DNA of 51,552 nt from Mycobacterium sp. E740 (GCF_001672895.1 NZ_LZKP01000184.1:1-51552); one strand, 5' to 3'. Shown: positions 1 through 8,805, counted from the stretch's first letter. The notes: generated by a model from the letters alone, not told the origin. Made by a program: numbers and translations.

Positions 1-490
1 CAACCGACTCGGTGCGCAGGCAATCGGCCATCTCTGGCCGCGAGACGCCCAGCACCCACCATCCGCCGTCCTCGGCAGGACCGAGCACCGCGTCGCAGCC
101 GACGAGGCTGCGGCCGCATTCGGCGAGCAAGCCGGCGGTCACCTGCGGCGTGTCCATGCCGATCTGCAGCACGGGGGTCCCGGCCGACGCGTCGGAATGG
201 GCGTTGGCCAACCGGTCGGCGAAATCGCCGCCGCGCTGGGCGATCACGGTGAAATCGGCCAGACGCGCGCGCAGTTCGTCGCCGCGGCAGGCTCGACTCA
301 AGTCGCCGGTCAACGCGACGACCCGGCGCACGACGGGCGTCGAAGCCACCGCGTCGAGCGTGTCGAGCAGCGCGGCGGCCGCGATGTCCGCAGCGGCGGC
401 GTCGCCGATCGACGCCGCAAGCCGAGTCTTGGCCAGCCCCGCCACCGGCGCCTTGGCCACGACGAGCACCGTCACCGGGAGCACGGTCAC
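1..490 (-). CDS. DUF2064 / TIGR04282-type glycosyltransferase-like protein (3' end off the window)
   Basis: About 163 codons of the 5' part are visible; the gene runs off the left edge without a stop. Reading from GTG at 490 the protein starts MTVLPVTVLVVAKAPVAGLA and continues KTRL, the phosphate-binding-like N-terminal motif of the DUF2064 (glycosyltransferase A-like, Rv0540-like) family. Further in are QIGMDTPQV and GPAEDGGWW, both typical of that family. The GTG overlaps the stop of the upstream glycosyltransferase gene as GTGA, so the two are probably translationally coupled. The family is thought to transfer or activate sugars, but the substrate is not known and cannot be read from this sequence. 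Family call is confident; function is not. Confidence 0.85.
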   Translation of the reverse strand, partial: MTVLPVTVLVVAKAPVAGLAKTRLAASIGDAAAADIAAAALLDTLDAVASTPVVRRVVALTGDLSRACRGDELRARLADFTVIAQRGGDFADRLANAHSDASAGTPVLQIGMDTPQVTAGLLAECGRSLVGCDAVLGPAEDGGWWVLGVSRPEMADCLRTESV

Positions 491-1143
491 GAAATCACCC
501 GCCAGAAGTCGAGGGCCGCCACCGCACTGCCGCGCACCGATCCGCTGACCTTGGACTTGCCTCCGGTCCGCGCGCTGTAGTCCACGTCGCGCTCGACGAC
601 GTGCCAGCCCGCGGCCGCTGCTCGGACCAGCAGTTCGAGCGGATACCCGGAGCGGCGATCGTTAACCCCCAGATCGAGGAGCGCATCGCGGCGCGCGACC
701 CGCATCGGCGCGATGTCGTGAACCGCGAGACCGTGGCGGCGGCGCAACCGCCAGCACACCGCCGCGGTGCCGAGCCTGGCGTGCCACGGCCACTTCAGCC
801 CCTTGACGGGCCGGCGCCGGCCGATCACCATGTCCGCGCCGCGGTCGAGTTCGCGGACCAGTGCCGGCAGGTCACGCGGGTCCAGTGAGCCGTCGGCGTC
901 CAGCACGGCCACGATCGGCGTCGTCGCCGCCACTACCCCGGCATGTACGGCCGCCCCGTAACCGGGGCGCCTCTCGGCGACCACCTGCGCGCCGAGCGCC
1001 TCGGCCACCTGGGCGGTCCCGTCGTCACTGTTGTTGTCCACCACGAGCGGCCGGTATCCGTCCGGGATGGCCGCCAGTACGCCGGGTAGTGATTCCGCCT
1101 CGTTCAGGCACGGCAACACCACGGTCACCGGACAGTCGGGCAT
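487..1143 (-). CDS. Family 2 glycosyltransferase (dolichyl-phosphate sugar synthase-like, Rv0539-like)
   Basis: 218 aa, close to the roughly 210 aa recalled for Rv0539. The N-terminus MPDCPVTVVLPCLNEAESLP is the GT2 nucleotide-binding strand. VVDNNSDDGT is the second conserved motif, VAVLDADGSLDP holds the DxD metal site, and MVIGRRRPVKG follows. No C-terminal membrane helices are present, so it resembles the soluble polyprenyl-phosphate glycosyltransferases that move a sugar from UDP- or GDP-sugar to a lipid carrier on the cytoplasmic membrane face. ATG 1143 is chosen because a TAGCCT -10 element lies 7 nt upstream, consistent with a leaderless transcript. An upstream extension of the frame would run into the divergent response-regulator promoter. 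The donor sugar is unknown. Confidence 0.88.
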   Translation of the reverse strand: MPDCPVTVVLPCLNEAESLPGVLAAIPDGYRPLVVDNNSDDGTAQVAEALGAQVVAERRPGYGAAVHAGVVAATTPIVAVLDADGSLDPRDLPALVRELDRGADMVIGRRRPVKGLKWPWHARLGTAAVCWRLRRRHGLAVHDIAPMRVARRDALLDLGVNDRRSGYPLELLVRAAAAGWHVVERDVDYSARTGGKSKVSGSVRGSAVAALDFWRVIS

Positions 1144-1150
1144 GGCTTCG

Positions 1151-1156
1151 AGGCTA
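1151..1156 (-). promoter_or_regulatory. Putative -10 element of a leaderless promoter for the GT2 gene
   Basis: On the minus strand TAGCCT (TANNNT consensus) ends 7 nt before ATG 1143, which would put transcription initiation at or next to the start codon. No clear -35 is visible, as is common in mycobacteria. Confidence 0.45.
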
Positions 1157-1232
1157 GCCACCGCAGTTGAGAGCAAACTAGTCGTTTCGTGACGAATCGG
1201 TGACAGCGGCGCAGGTCGCGACCGGTGACGGT

Positions 1233-1238
1233 TAGTCT
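1233..1238 (+). promoter_or_regulatory. Putative -10 element of a leaderless promoter for the response regulator
   Basis: TAGTCT (TANNNT) ends 8 nt before GTG 1247, and no Shine-Dalgarno lies in between. The 103 bp between the two divergent starts (1144-1246) therefore appear to hold two back-to-back leaderless promoters. Confidence 0.45.
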
Positions 1239-1246
1239 CGGACAGT

Positions 1247-1948
1247 GTGACGCGCGTTTTGATCGCCGACGACGACACCGTCGTGCGCGACGTCGTGCGC
1301 CGCTACCTCGAGCGCGACGGTCTGGACGTGGCGATCGCCCACGACGGGACCGAGGCGCTGCGGCTGCTCAGTTCCCAGCGCATCGACGTCGCCGTCCTCG
1401 ACGTGATGATGCCCGGTCCCGGGGGGTTGACGCTGTGCCGCAACCTGCGGCAGCGCGGCGGCTACACGATTCCGGTGATCCTGCTGACCGCACTGGGCGA
1501 GGAGGACGACCGGATCGCGGGCCTGGAGGCCGGCGCGGACGACTACCTCACGAAACCGTTCAGCCCGCGTGAACTCGCCCTGCGGGTGCGCTCGGTGCTG
1601 CGGCGCACCCCCTCCCCCACAGGCCGGCTGCCGATGGACATCACCGTCGGCGGCCTGACGGTGTCCACCGCGGCGCGCACGGTGTCCGTCGACGGGGTGC
1701 CGGTGTCGCTGACCAACCGCGAGTTCGACCTGCTGCTGTTCTTCTTGACCCACACCGACGTCGTCTTCAGCCGTGAAGAGCTGCTGAAGCGGGTGTGGCA
1801 CTGGGACTTCGGCGATCTCTCGACAGTGACCGTGCACGTCAAGCGGCTGCGGTCCAAACTCGGTGAACATCACCGCGTGCAGACGGTGTGGGGCCGCGGT
1901 TACCTGTGGAGCAGCCAAGCGCGGTCGCCGGAAGGGCAGAGCGCGTAG
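1247..1948 (+). CDS. OmpR/PhoB-family two-component response regulator
   Basis: 233 aa. The receiver domain spans residues 3-115, with the acidic pocket D8-D10, phospho-acceptor D52 (in VLDVMMPG), T81 and K103 (in LTKPF). A winged-helix DNA-binding domain occupies about 130-228 and includes [12 protein letters not shown] and [22 protein letters not shown]. All phosphorelay residues are intact. The stop overlaps the start of the sensor kinase by one base (TAGTG), so the pair is co-translated. The signal and regulon are unknown. It lies divergent from two glycosyltransferase genes, which makes them candidate targets by position only. Confidence 0.95.
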   Translation: MTRVLIADDDTVVRDVVRRYLERDGLDVAIAHDGTEALRLLSSQRIDVAVLDVMMPGPGGLTLCRNLRQRGGYTIPVILLTALGEEDDRIAGLEAGADDYLTKPFSPRELALRVRSVLRRTPSPTGRLPMDITVGGLTVSTAARTVSVDGVPVSLTNREFDLLLFFLTHTDVVFSREELLKRVWHWDFGDLSTVTVHVKRLRSKLGEHHRVQTVWGRGYLWSSQARSPEGQSA

Positions 1949-2973
1949 TGCCCACCGACCTCTGGGAGATCATCGGGTTGGCGTTGGCTTGCTCGGTCCC
2001 CGTGGTCCTCGCCGGTGCGCTCGTCATCCGCCTGGCCCGGTCCTGGTCGCTGGCCGTCAGCATGGTGGCCCTGGTGCTCATCCCGGTGTTGGCGACGTTC
2101 TCCGGTGTGCTCGGCGCGAGCGGTTTCATGATCACCGAAACGTTCGAGAAGACCGCGATCGTGCTGGTGATCGTCTCGGTGGTGACGATCCCCGCCGCGG
2201 TGATGCTGGCGCGTTATCAGGCCCGTCGCACGGTGTGGGAGCAGGAGATCCGCGAGTCCGAACGGGCCGCCGAGCAGTCGCGCCGCAAGCTGGTCGCGTT
2301 CGTCAGCCACGACCTGCGGACCCCGCTGGCCGGTATCCGGGCGGTGTCCGAGGCGATCGCCGACGGGGTGGTGCCCGACGCCGAAGTGCGCGTGCACGCG
2401 AAAACCATTGAGCAGGAGTCGATCCGCCTGTCCGAGATGGTCGACGACCTGTTCGAGATGTCGAAGATCAACGCCGGGGCGATCCAGCCGGTGTTCGACA
2501 AGGTGGCGCTCGACGAGGTGGTCGACGACGTCTTGACCGCACACCGGATCGCCGCCGAGCGTGCCGGAGTGGCGCTGACGGCCGAGGTGCCCAGCACGCC
2601 GGTGCGGGTGCTGGGCAGCGACCGCGCCCTGGTGCGGGTGCTGTCGAACCTCGTGGCCAACGCGATCGCACACACGCCGAGCGGGGGCCGGGTGCTGCTG
2701 TCGCTGGGCTCGGACGAGAACGGCGCATGGGCGCGCGTCGACGACACCGGCGTGGGAATCGACGAGACCGACCTGCCGCGGGTGTTCGATGTCGCCTACC
2801 GGGGCTCGAACGACCGTGTGCCGCGGGCGGATTCGTCGCTGCCGAGCGGCTCGGGCCTGGGGCTGGCGATCGCCGCGGGCCTGGTGCAGGCACATCGCGG
2901 GACGTTGTCGGCCCGAAACCTGGGCACCGGGGCGCGGTTCGAGGTGCGGCTGCCGCTGGCCGCCGACGGTTGA
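1948..2973 (+). CDS. Sensor histidine kinase, partner of the preceding response regulator
   Basis: 341 aa from GTG 1948, which overlaps the response-regulator stop by one base; an upstream in-frame codon would lie deep inside that gene. Three hydrophobic segments lie at about residues 7-29, 35-60 and 70-88, with almost no extracytoplasmic loop, so the sensor may read a membrane or intracellular signal. A linker and the HisKA box follow (H121 in [13 protein letters not shown]), then the N box [14 protein letters not shown], the G1 box [11 protein letters not shown] and the G2 box GSGLGLAI. All kinase motifs are intact. The ligand cannot be inferred. Confidence 0.93.
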   Translation: MPTDLWEIIGLALACSVPVVLAGALVIRLARSWSLAVSMVALVLIPVLATFSGVLGASGFMITETFEKTAIVLVIVSVVTIPAAVMLARYQARRTVWEQEIRESERAAEQSRRKLVAFVSHDLRTPLAGIRAVSEAIADGVVPDAEVRVHAKTIEQESIRLSEMVDDLFEMSKINAGAIQPVFDKVALDEVVDDVLTAHRIAAERAGVALTAEVPSTPVRVLGSDRALVRVLSNLVANAIAHTPSGGRVLLSLGSDENGAWARVDDTGVGIDETDLPRVFDVAYRGSNDRVPRADSSLPSGSGLGLAIAAGLVQAHRGTLSARNLGTGARFEVRLPLAADG

Positions 2974-4101
2974 TCAGTCCGGTAGCGAGTTGCTCAGGCG
3001 TTCGGTAGCGGCGACGTAGTCCTCGATGAACTCGCGGACGACTTCGCGCGCGGGCTTGACTTTGTTCATCAGCCCGACGCCCTGGCCGACGAAATAAGTC
3101 GCGAGCGCCTGAGCGCCCGGGTGGCCCTGGGCCGCCAACACGTCGATACGACGCACGACGGGTTCGGCGAGCATCGACTGCAACGGCAGCGGCAGCGGCT
3201 TCTGACCGCCGTCGTTCGGCAGCCATGCCTGCGTCCAGTCCGAAACCAGTTGGCGCGCAGGCTTTCCCGTCCTACCGGCGGAACGCACGGTGTCGCGTGA
3301 CGTCGCGGCCAGGAACTTCTGTTTGGTGTGCGGGGCGGTCTCCGCCTCCTCGGTCGTGAGCCACACCGACCCGGTCCACGCCCCGTCGGCACCCATCGCG
3401 ACCGCCGCCGCCATCTGCCTGCCGGTGACGATGCCGCCCGCGGCGAGCACCGGGATCTCGCTGCCGTTGGCGGCCAGCGCCTCCAGCACCTCGGGCACCA
3501 ACACCAGCGTGCTCACCTCGCCACAGTGCCCGCCGGCCTCGGTGCCCTGCGCGACGATCAGGTCGACGCCGGCCCGCGCCTGCTTGACCGCATGCTCCTT
3601 GGCACCGACCAGCGCGGCCACCGGAACGCCACGCTCCTTGCCCGCCTCGATCATGTAGTCCGGCGGGACGCCCAGGGCGTTGGCGATGAGGCGGATGGGG
3701 TGGTTCATCGCGACCTCGAGCAGTTCCCTGCCGGTGTTGCCCGACAGGGCGGCGTTGCCGAGCCGCGGCGACTGGTCCGGTTCGATGTCGTGCGCGGCGA
3801 GCAGCTCCGCGACGAAGGCGCGATACTCATCGGGGATGCGGCCGGCGAGGTCTGCCGTCGTCAGCTGCTCGCCTTTGCCCTCGTAGCGGGCGGGCACGAT
3901 CAGGTCGACGCCGTATGGTCGGCCGCCGACGTGGTCGTCGATCCAGGTCAGCTCCCGGTCAAGCTGCTCGGGCGTGTACGCCGTCCCGCCGAGCACCCCG
4001 AAGCCACCCGCGCTGGACACCGCCGCCACCACGTCGCGGCAGTGGCTGAACGCGAACAGCGGGAAGTCGACGCCGAACTGCTCGAGAATCGCTGGTTTCA
4101 C
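2974..4101 (-). CDS. Nitronate monooxygenase / 2-nitropropane dioxygenase-like flavoprotein
   Basis: 375 aa TIM-barrel FMN enzyme. The visible motifs are the N-terminal FGVDFPLFAFSHCRDVVAAV with the following glycine-rich GGFGVLGG, the catalytic-type histidine in TEAGGHCGEVSTLVLVPEV, and the FMN phosphate motif VLAAGGIVTGRQMAAAVAMG. Family members oxidise alkyl nitronates such as propionate-3-nitronate, but many mycobacterial paralogues are uncharacterised, so the substrate is open. GTG 4101 begins at the conserved family N-terminus; the frame stays open upstream, but that part encodes an antisense shadow of the epimerase gene. It sits 22 bp downstream of the epimerase on the same strand and may be the last gene of that operon. 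Confidence 0.88.
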   Translation of the reverse strand: MKPAILEQFGVDFPLFAFSHCRDVVAAVSSAGGFGVLGGTAYTPEQLDRELTWIDDHVGGRPYGVDLIVPARYEGKGEQLTTADLAGRIPDEYRAFVAELLAAHDIEPDQSPRLGNAALSGNTGRELLEVAMNHPIRLIANALGVPPDYMIEAGKERGVPVAALVGAKEHAVKQARAGVDLIVAQGTEAGGHCGEVSTLVLVPEVLEALAANGSEIPVLAAGGIVTGRQMAAAVAMGADGAWTGSVWLTTEEAETAPHTKQKFLAATSRDTVRSAGRTGKPARQLVSDWTQAWLPNDGGQKPLPLPLQSMLAEPVVRRIDVLAAQGHPGAQALATYFVGQGVGLMNKVKPAREVVREFIEDYVAATERLSNSLPD

Positions 4102-4123
4102 CAGGCCAGTATGGCCAGTGGAG

Positions 4124-5155
4124 TCAAGCCCGCAACGGAGCGAACGCGAACTCGCGCAACCCGTCGCGCGGATCCACCGCCGCCTGGAACCCCAGAATCC
4201 GAGACGCCCGCCCGGGGTCGGCGACGATGTGGCGGACGTCGCCGCTGCGGTACTGCCCGGTGACGACCGGCAAGGCGTCGCCGCGGGTCTCACACAGTTC
4301 AGTGGCGACCTCCAGTATCGAAATCGGCCGTCCAGAACAGACATTGAAGGCGTCGAAGCCGTCCCGTGCGGATTCGACGGCCGCCACGTTGGCCGCAGCC
4401 ACGTCGTCGACGTGCACGAAGTCACGCATCTGTCCGCCGTCCTCGAAAACCCTTGGCACATCGCCAGACTCGAGCTCGGAGCGGAATATCGCCGCGACAC
4501 CGGAATACGGGGTGTCGCGCGGCATGTAGGGGCCGTAGACGTTGTGGTAGCGCAGGGCCGTCACGGCGCCGCCGACCGCCTCCGTCCACGCCAGCGCGTA
4601 ATGCTCCTGCGCCGTCTTGCTGGCGGCATACAGGCTGCGCGGCCGCAGCGGCGCGTCCTCGGGCACCAGCCGCCACGCCACGATCGCCGCACAGCGCGGG
4701 CACCGGTGGTCGAACACGCCCGAGTCGAGGTCGGCGCGGGTGCGCGGGTGCGGGTCGACGGGCCCGTGCTCGGGGCAGTCATAGCGGCCTTGTCCGTAGA
4801 CCACCATCGACGATGCCAGCACCAGCCGCTGGCAGCCTGCCGCGAACATCTCGGCCAGCACCACAGCGGTCCCGTAGTCGTTGTGCGTGCCGTAGGACGG
4901 CGCGTCGGCTGCGTTCACGCCCGCCCCGACCACGGCCGCCTGGTGGCACACCACGTCGACGCCCTTCATCAGCGGCGCCAGCGCCGAGGCGTCACGGATG
5001 TCGAGCACATGACAGTCGGCGGGCGCTTCGGCGCCGGGCCCGTGAGCCGCGGGCAGCATGGCGTCGACGGCGATCACCTCGTGACCGGCCGCGCGCAGCG
5101 CCGCGTCGATCCGCGCGCCGATGAAGCCGGCCGCGCCGGTCAGCAGAACCCTCAC
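4124..5155 (-). CDS. NAD-dependent sugar epimerase/dehydratase (GalE3-like) with a Cys/His-rich insert
   Basis: 343 aa extended SDR. It starts MRVLLTGAAGFIGARI (Rossmann GxxGxxG). S115-S116 lie in LASSMVVYG and the catalytic pair Y176xxxK180 in LYAASK. Between these is an insert with C127-x2-H130 and, about 20 residues later, C152-x2-C155, a spacing that could bind zinc; plain GalE enzymes lack it. The length matches the 346 aa recalled for Rv0536. GTG 5155 overlaps the mtnP stop (GTGA), implying coupling. It probably oxidises or reduces NDP-sugars, but the product is unknown. Confidence 0.87.
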   Translation of the reverse strand: MRVLLTGAAGFIGARIDAALRAAGHEVIAVDAMLPAAHGPGAEAPADCHVLDIRDASALAPLMKGVDVVCHQAAVVGAGVNAADAPSYGTHNDYGTAVVLAEMFAAGCQRLVLASSMVVYGQGRYDCPEHGPVDPHPRTRADLDSGVFDHRCPRCAAIVAWRLVPEDAPLRPRSLYAASKTAQEHYALAWTEAVGGAVTALRYHNVYGPYMPRDTPYSGVAAIFRSELESGDVPRVFEDGGQMRDFVHVDDVAAANVAAVESARDGFDAFNVCSGRPISILEVATELCETRGDALPVVTGQYRSGDVRHIVADPGRASRILGFQAAVDPRDGLREFAFAPLRA

Positions 5156-5928
5156 GGCAGCTCGAACGGCAGGCGGACCCCGTCGTGCGCCAGGCAGTGC
5201 GTGCAGGTCCGTTCGGTCGCCAGCCGATTCACGGCGTCGTGCACGAGCTGCTTGAACGGCACCAGGTTGCGTTCGAACTCGGCGAACACGTCGACGGTGC
5301 GCACCCCCGCACCGGTCTCGATGCCGGCGTCCAGGTCGGTCACCAATGCAATTGCGGCATAACACATCTCGAGCTCACGAGCGAGCACCGCCTCGGGATA
5401 GCCGGTCATGTTGACCAGCGTGAAGCCCTGGTTCGCGAACCACCGGCTCTCGGCGCGGGTCGAGAACCGCGGACCCTGCACCACGACCATCGTGCCGCCG
5501 TCGACGACGTCGGGCAGGGCGGCGGCCGCCGCGCGCAGCGTCGGGCAGTACGGGTCGGCGAACCCGACGTGGATGCCGCCCGAGTCGAAGTAGGTGTCAG
5601 CGCGGCCGCTGGTGCGGTCCACGAGTTGGTCCGGCACCACCATGGCGCCCGGCCCGAGTCCGGGGGTCAGGCTGCCGACCGCGCACGGGCCGAAGATGCG
5701 TCGCACCCCGAGTGCGCGCAGCGCCCACATGTTGGCCCGGTACGGCACCGTGTGCGGAGAGAACCCGTGGTCGACGCCGTGCCGGGGCAGGAACGCCACC
5801 TCGTGATCGCCGACGGCGCCCACGGTGATCGGCGCGCTCGGCGCCCCGTAGGGCGTGTCGAGGTCGACGCTGCGCGCGTCGGACCCGAAGAAGCTGTAGA
5901 AACCGCTTCCGCCGATGACTCCCAGCAC
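5152..5928 (-). CDS. mtnP: S-methyl-5'-thioadenosine phosphorylase
   Basis: 258 aa trimeric purine-phosphorylase fold. It begins MLGVIGGSGFYSFFG (phosphate-binding GGSGFY). The segment FLPRHGVDHGFSPHTVPYRA and the base-binding NMTGYPEAVLARELEMCYAA are diagnostic for the MTAP/PNP-II family. The following TDLD keeps the aspartates linked in MTAPs to recognition of 6-aminopurines, which argues for methylthioadenosine rather than inosine-type substrates. It cleaves MTA with phosphate to adenine and 5-methylthioribose-1-phosphate (methionine and polyamine salvage). The start is GTG 5928, 3 bp after the stop of the small upstream gene. Confidence 0.93.
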   Translation of the reverse strand: MLGVIGGSGFYSFFGSDARSVDLDTPYGAPSAPITVGAVGDHEVAFLPRHGVDHGFSPHTVPYRANMWALRALGVRRIFGPCAVGSLTPGLGPGAMVVPDQLVDRTSGRADTYFDSGGIHVGFADPYCPTLRAAAAALPDVVDGGTMVVVQGPRFSTRAESRWFANQGFTLVNMTGYPEAVLARELEMCYAAIALVTDLDAGIETGAGVRTVDVFAEFERNLVPFKQLVHDAVNRLATERTCTHCLAHDGVRLPFELP

Positions 5929-5931
5929 GGT

Positions 5932-6156
5932 CTAGCCGTGCTGCTGGTCGTCGTCTTCGTTGTTGCGCTGCGTTGCGCGCCGCGCGGTGTCACGGATCTC
6001 GAACGCGTCGGTCGCGAATCCGCCGATCGCGTTGGCGACGTCCTTGACCGCCGTGGTGATGATCGACGCCACCTCACCGACGGTCGAAACGCCGGAGTCG
6101 AAGATCTCCTGCACGGCGTCCTTGCGGATCTCCGCCTTGCTGAGCCGGTCCTCCAT
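5932..6156 (-). CDS. Small conserved hypothetical protein (74 aa)
   Basis: Starts at ATG 6156 ([20 protein letters not shown]). The N-terminus is charged, the middle (about 25-50) is amphipathic and rich in V/A/I, and the tail is hydrophilic ([11 protein letters not shown]). No signal peptide or domain is recognised. It lies 3 bp upstream of mtnP on the same strand, so it is likely co-transcribed, and 44 bp from the divergent menA. The coding call rests on tight spacing, codon usage and open frame; the function is unknown. Confidence 0.7.
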   Translation of the reverse strand: MEDRLSKAEIRKDAVQEIFDSGVSTVGEVASIITTAVKDVANAIGGFATDAFEIRDTARRATQRNNEDDDQQHG

Positions 6157-6200
6157 GCGCTCAGTCTGCCACGGGCCGGCGCCGTGCGAGACTGGCGCTC

Positions 6201-7073
6201 GTGGCCACATTCGCCCAGTGGGTCGAGGGAGCGCGCCCGCGCACGCTGCCCAACGCGATCGCCCCGGTGCTCGCGGGCACGGGCGCGGCGGCCTGGCTGC
6301 ATGCCGTCAGCTGGTGGAAAGCACTGCTGGCGTTGGCTGTGGCGGTCGCCTTGATCATCGGGGTGAACTACGCCAACGACTACTCCGACGGCATCCGCGG
6401 CACCGACGACGTGCGGGCGGGCCCGCTGCGGCTGGTCGGATCGAAGGTCGCCACTCCGCGGGCGGTGCTGACCGCCGCGGTCGTGAGCTTGGCCGTCGCG
6501 GCGGTGGCCGGCCTGGCGCTGGCGGCGGTGAGCGCGCCGTGGCTGATCGCGGTCGGCGCGGTGTGCATCGCGGGGGCGTGGTTGTACACCGGCGGGTCGA
6601 AACCGTACGGCTACCTCGGGCTCGGCGAGATCGCGGTGTTCGTGTTCTTCGGGCTGGTCGCGGTGCTCGGCACCCAGTACACGCAGGCGCTGCGGATCGA
6701 CTGGGTGGGCGGCGTCATCGCGGTGGCGATGGGTTGTATGTCGTCAGCGGTGCTGGTGGCCAACAATCTGCGCGACATCCCGACCGACAGGGAGTCGGGG
6801 AAGATCACGCTGGCGGTGCGACTCGGCGACGCCCGCACCCGGCTGCTGTATCAGGTGCTGCTCGCGGCGGCGTTCGCGTCGACGCTGGTGCTCATGCTCG
6901 CGACGCCGTGGGCAGCGGCCGGGCTCATCGCGCTGCCACTAGCCGTGCGCGCGGGAGGGCCGGTGCGCCGACAACTCGGGGGCAGGGACCTCATCCCGGT
7001 GCTGCGCGACACCGGGCTGACGATGCTGGTGTGGGCAGTCGCAGTGGCCCTCGCCCTCGCGATTTGTGCGTGA
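6201..7073 (+). CDS. menA: 1,4-dihydroxy-2-naphthoate octaprenyltransferase
   Basis: 290 aa UbiA-superfamily membrane prenyltransferase with about eight hydrophobic segments. The first Asp-rich motif lies at residues 56-70 ([15 protein letters not shown]). The second lies in [20 protein letters not shown]; both bind Mg-diphosphate of the prenyl donor. It joins the polyprenyl chain to DHNA to give demethylmenaquinone, the step before menaquinone, the main mycobacterial respiratory quinone. The length agrees with M. tuberculosis MenA (about 292 aa). GTG 6201 starts [20 protein letters not shown], the family N-terminus. The last codons lie within an inverted repeat shared with the convergent gene. 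Confidence 0.96.
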   Translation: MATFAQWVEGARPRTLPNAIAPVLAGTGAAAWLHAVSWWKALLALAVAVALIIGVNYANDYSDGIRGTDDVRAGPLRLVGSKVATPRAVLTAAVVSLAVAAVAGLALAAVSAPWLIAVGAVCIAGAWLYTGGSKPYGYLGLGEIAVFVFFGLVAVLGTQYTQALRIDWVGGVIAVAMGCMSSAVLVANNLRDIPTDRESGKITLAVRLGDARTRLLYQVLLAAAFASTLVLMLATPWAAAGLIALPLAVRAGGPVRRQLGGRDLIPVLRDTGLTMLVWAVAVALALAICA

Positions 7074-7110
7074 AAACGATCGCTGACCGAACGAAATCAC
7101 TCACAAATCA
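7061..7110. terminator. Inverted repeat between convergent menA and DUF1214 genes
   Basis: The arms are gatttgtgcgtga (7061-7073) and tcactcacaaatc (7098-7110): 13 nt with one mismatch and a 24-nt loop. Each arm contains the stop codon of one of the converging genes, so the structure would form at the 3' end of both transcripts. There is no U-tract. It may be a bidirectional terminator, a 3'-stabilising hairpin or a copy of a small dispersed repeat. Confidence 0.5.
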
Positions 7111-8216
7111 CGGAGTTTGACCAGCTTGACCTCGGGCCGGGCCGGCACGGCATCGGCGAGGAACCACCGGAACGCCAGGTTGCCGCGCGGATAGCCGACG
7201 GTGGAAATCGAATTCGGGTGTGCGGTCATGCCGCGGGAGATGACGACCGTGACCGACCCGTCGGAATTCGGCACCGCGCTGTAGCCGTTGACCGACGTCT
7301 TCACATCGGTGACGCCGGCCATGAACTGGTTCCACACGACCAGGTTCCAGAACCGGCAGGCCGGCGGCCGGTGCGTGACGACGAGCGCCTCGTCGTCGGA
7401 GAGCTCGAAGCTGCCGTACGCGTAGCAGGCATCACGTGCAGACCAGCCGAAGTTCGCGTCGGGCACCTGGTACGGATCGGCGAATTGGTTTGCCACCTGG
7501 GAAATCTCGTGGCCCAACGTGTGGGAGCCGTCCACCCGCACACCGACCGCGAGCGGCACGATCGCGAACATCGCGCGCAGCCACGCCGCGCTGGCCCGCA
7601 GCGCGGCGGCGGTCTCGGCGTCACCGTGCCGGATCGGGTCGGGCTCGTCGAGCGCCTCGATCCGCCACGAGACCGGACGGCCCGTCAACGGGTCGGCCTG
7701 GTAGTCGCGCGTCACCAGCACCACGCCGTCGTCGGTCGGGCCGTAGTCGAACGAGAACTCGCCGTCCGGACCGATGTCGATGTCGTCGTCGCGGATGATC
7801 GCGACCACGCGGTCCGACCATGCGCCCGGTGCCGGCTCGTTGTAGGAGGTCACCGAGAAGTAGACGCTGTCACCCTTGTTGCCGCTGATGCGATAGCGGC
7901 GCTTCGGGTCGACCGGACACATGAAGTAGTAGGCGTCGGTGTTGTCGCCACCCCACCGGCGGTCGCGGCGAAACGGCGTGTTGAGCTCAATCCAGACCGG
8001 CCTGCTCGGCTCGGCGAACAGATACGTGTCGAACGCGACGCCCAGCGTGGTGGCGAGCATGCGGTAGCCGTCGGCGATGTGACGGTCGTCGGTAACGGCG
8101 CGATCGCCCACGAGGAACGTGTCATCCAGGTTGCCCAGCGTCTCGAGCAGTTCACGCCAGGCCTTGGTGACTTCGCGCTCGGGAGCCGCATCGGTGGCGA
8201 CATCGTGCTCGGTCAT
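7101..8216 (-). CDS. DUF1214-domain protein
   Basis: 371 aa, no signal peptide. The C-terminal half carries the DUF1214 pattern, for example FWNLVVWNQFMAGVTDVKTS, and ends with LAFRWFLADAVPARPEVKLV. The N-terminal part (GDRAVTDDRHIADGYRMLAT) also fits this family. The biochemical role is unknown; members are common next to lipid or steroid catabolism genes in actinobacteria. ATG 8216 overlaps the stop of the upstream TetR gene as ATGA, so regulator and DUF1214 protein form a bicistronic unit. Confidence 0.85.
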   Translation of the reverse strand: MTEHDVATDAAPEREVTKAWRELLETLGNLDDTFLVGDRAVTDDRHIADGYRMLATTLGVAFDTYLFAEPSRPVWIELNTPFRRDRRWGGDNTDAYYFMCPVDPKRRYRISGNKGDSVYFSVTSYNEPAPGAWSDRVVAIIRDDDIDIGPDGEFSFDYGPTDDGVVLVTRDYQADPLTGRPVSWRIEALDEPDPIRHGDAETAAALRASAAWLRAMFAIVPLAVGVRVDGSHTLGHEISQVANQFADPYQVPDANFGWSARDACYAYGSFELSDDEALVVTHRPPACRFWNLVVWNQFMAGVTDVKTSVNGYSAVPNSDGSVTVVISRGMTAHPNSISTVGYPRGNLAFRWFLADAVPARPEVKLVKLRDL

Positions 8217-8788
8217 GCGCAGACTCCTCTTGTGATGAATTCGGCGGTGCGGTCGACCCACGCGTCGTCGAGGCCGTCCGCGCGTGTGATCAGCGCCAGA
8301 AACGTCATGCCGGCCATCGCCTCGACGACGTCGGCGGCCGACACCTCGGGCCGCGCCTCGCCTCGCCTCACGGCCGCGCGCAGCCGTCCGGTCAGTCCGC
8401 GCGAGAGCACATCGGCGAAGCGCTCGAGCAGCACGGCGTGCAGCGCCGGGTCGGCGGCCATCTCCGCCACCAGTCCCGGCAACGCGGCGCGTGCGGCCGG
8501 CGTGGTCAGCACACTGACCGTCCGGCGCACCATTTCGCGCAGGTCACCGGGCAGCGATCCGGTGTCGGGGAGTTCGGTCGCGGCACCGAGTGGGAACACC
8601 GCCTCGTGGACGAGGTGCGCCTTTCCCGGCCAGCGGCGGTAGATCGCAGGCTTGCTGGTGCCTGCGCGACGGGCGATCGCGTCGACGGTGAGGTCCGCAT
8701 AGCCCGTCTCCCCGAGCAGTTGCACCGTCGCCGAGAGCACCGCGGTATCGATGCGTTTGTCACGGGGCCGGCCGATTTCCGTCGTCAT
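8213..8788 (-). CDS. TetR-family transcriptional regulator
   Basis: 191 aa. The N-terminal HTH lies in LTVDAIARRAGTSKPAIYRRW (about residues 30-50); the C-terminal ligand domain contains a long leucine/alanine-rich stretch. ATG 8788 gives MTTEIGRPRDKRIDTAV, a normal TetR N-terminus; upstream in-frame codons fall in the divergent promoter. It is co-transcribed with the DUF1214 gene and divergent from the sulfotransferase gene, with only 28 bp between starts, so it very likely controls both. The ligand is unknown. Confidence 0.92.
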   Translation of the reverse strand: MTTEIGRPRDKRIDTAVLSATVQLLGETGYADLTVDAIARRAGTSKPAIYRRWPGKAHLVHEAVFPLGAATELPDTGSLPGDLREMVRRTVSVLTTPAARAALPGLVAEMAADPALHAVLLERFADVLSRGLTGRLRAAVRRGEARPEVSAADVVEAMAGMTFLALITRADGLDDAWVDRTAEFITRGVCA

Positions 8789-8805
8789 TACGAAACCGAC
8801 AGTAA

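Noticed and set aside
12..580. Long plus-strand ORFs at the left edge, rich in Arg/Ser/Pro.
   Set aside because: They are antisense shadows of a clear DUF2064 gene on the minus strand; their composition matches GC-rich off-frame reading.
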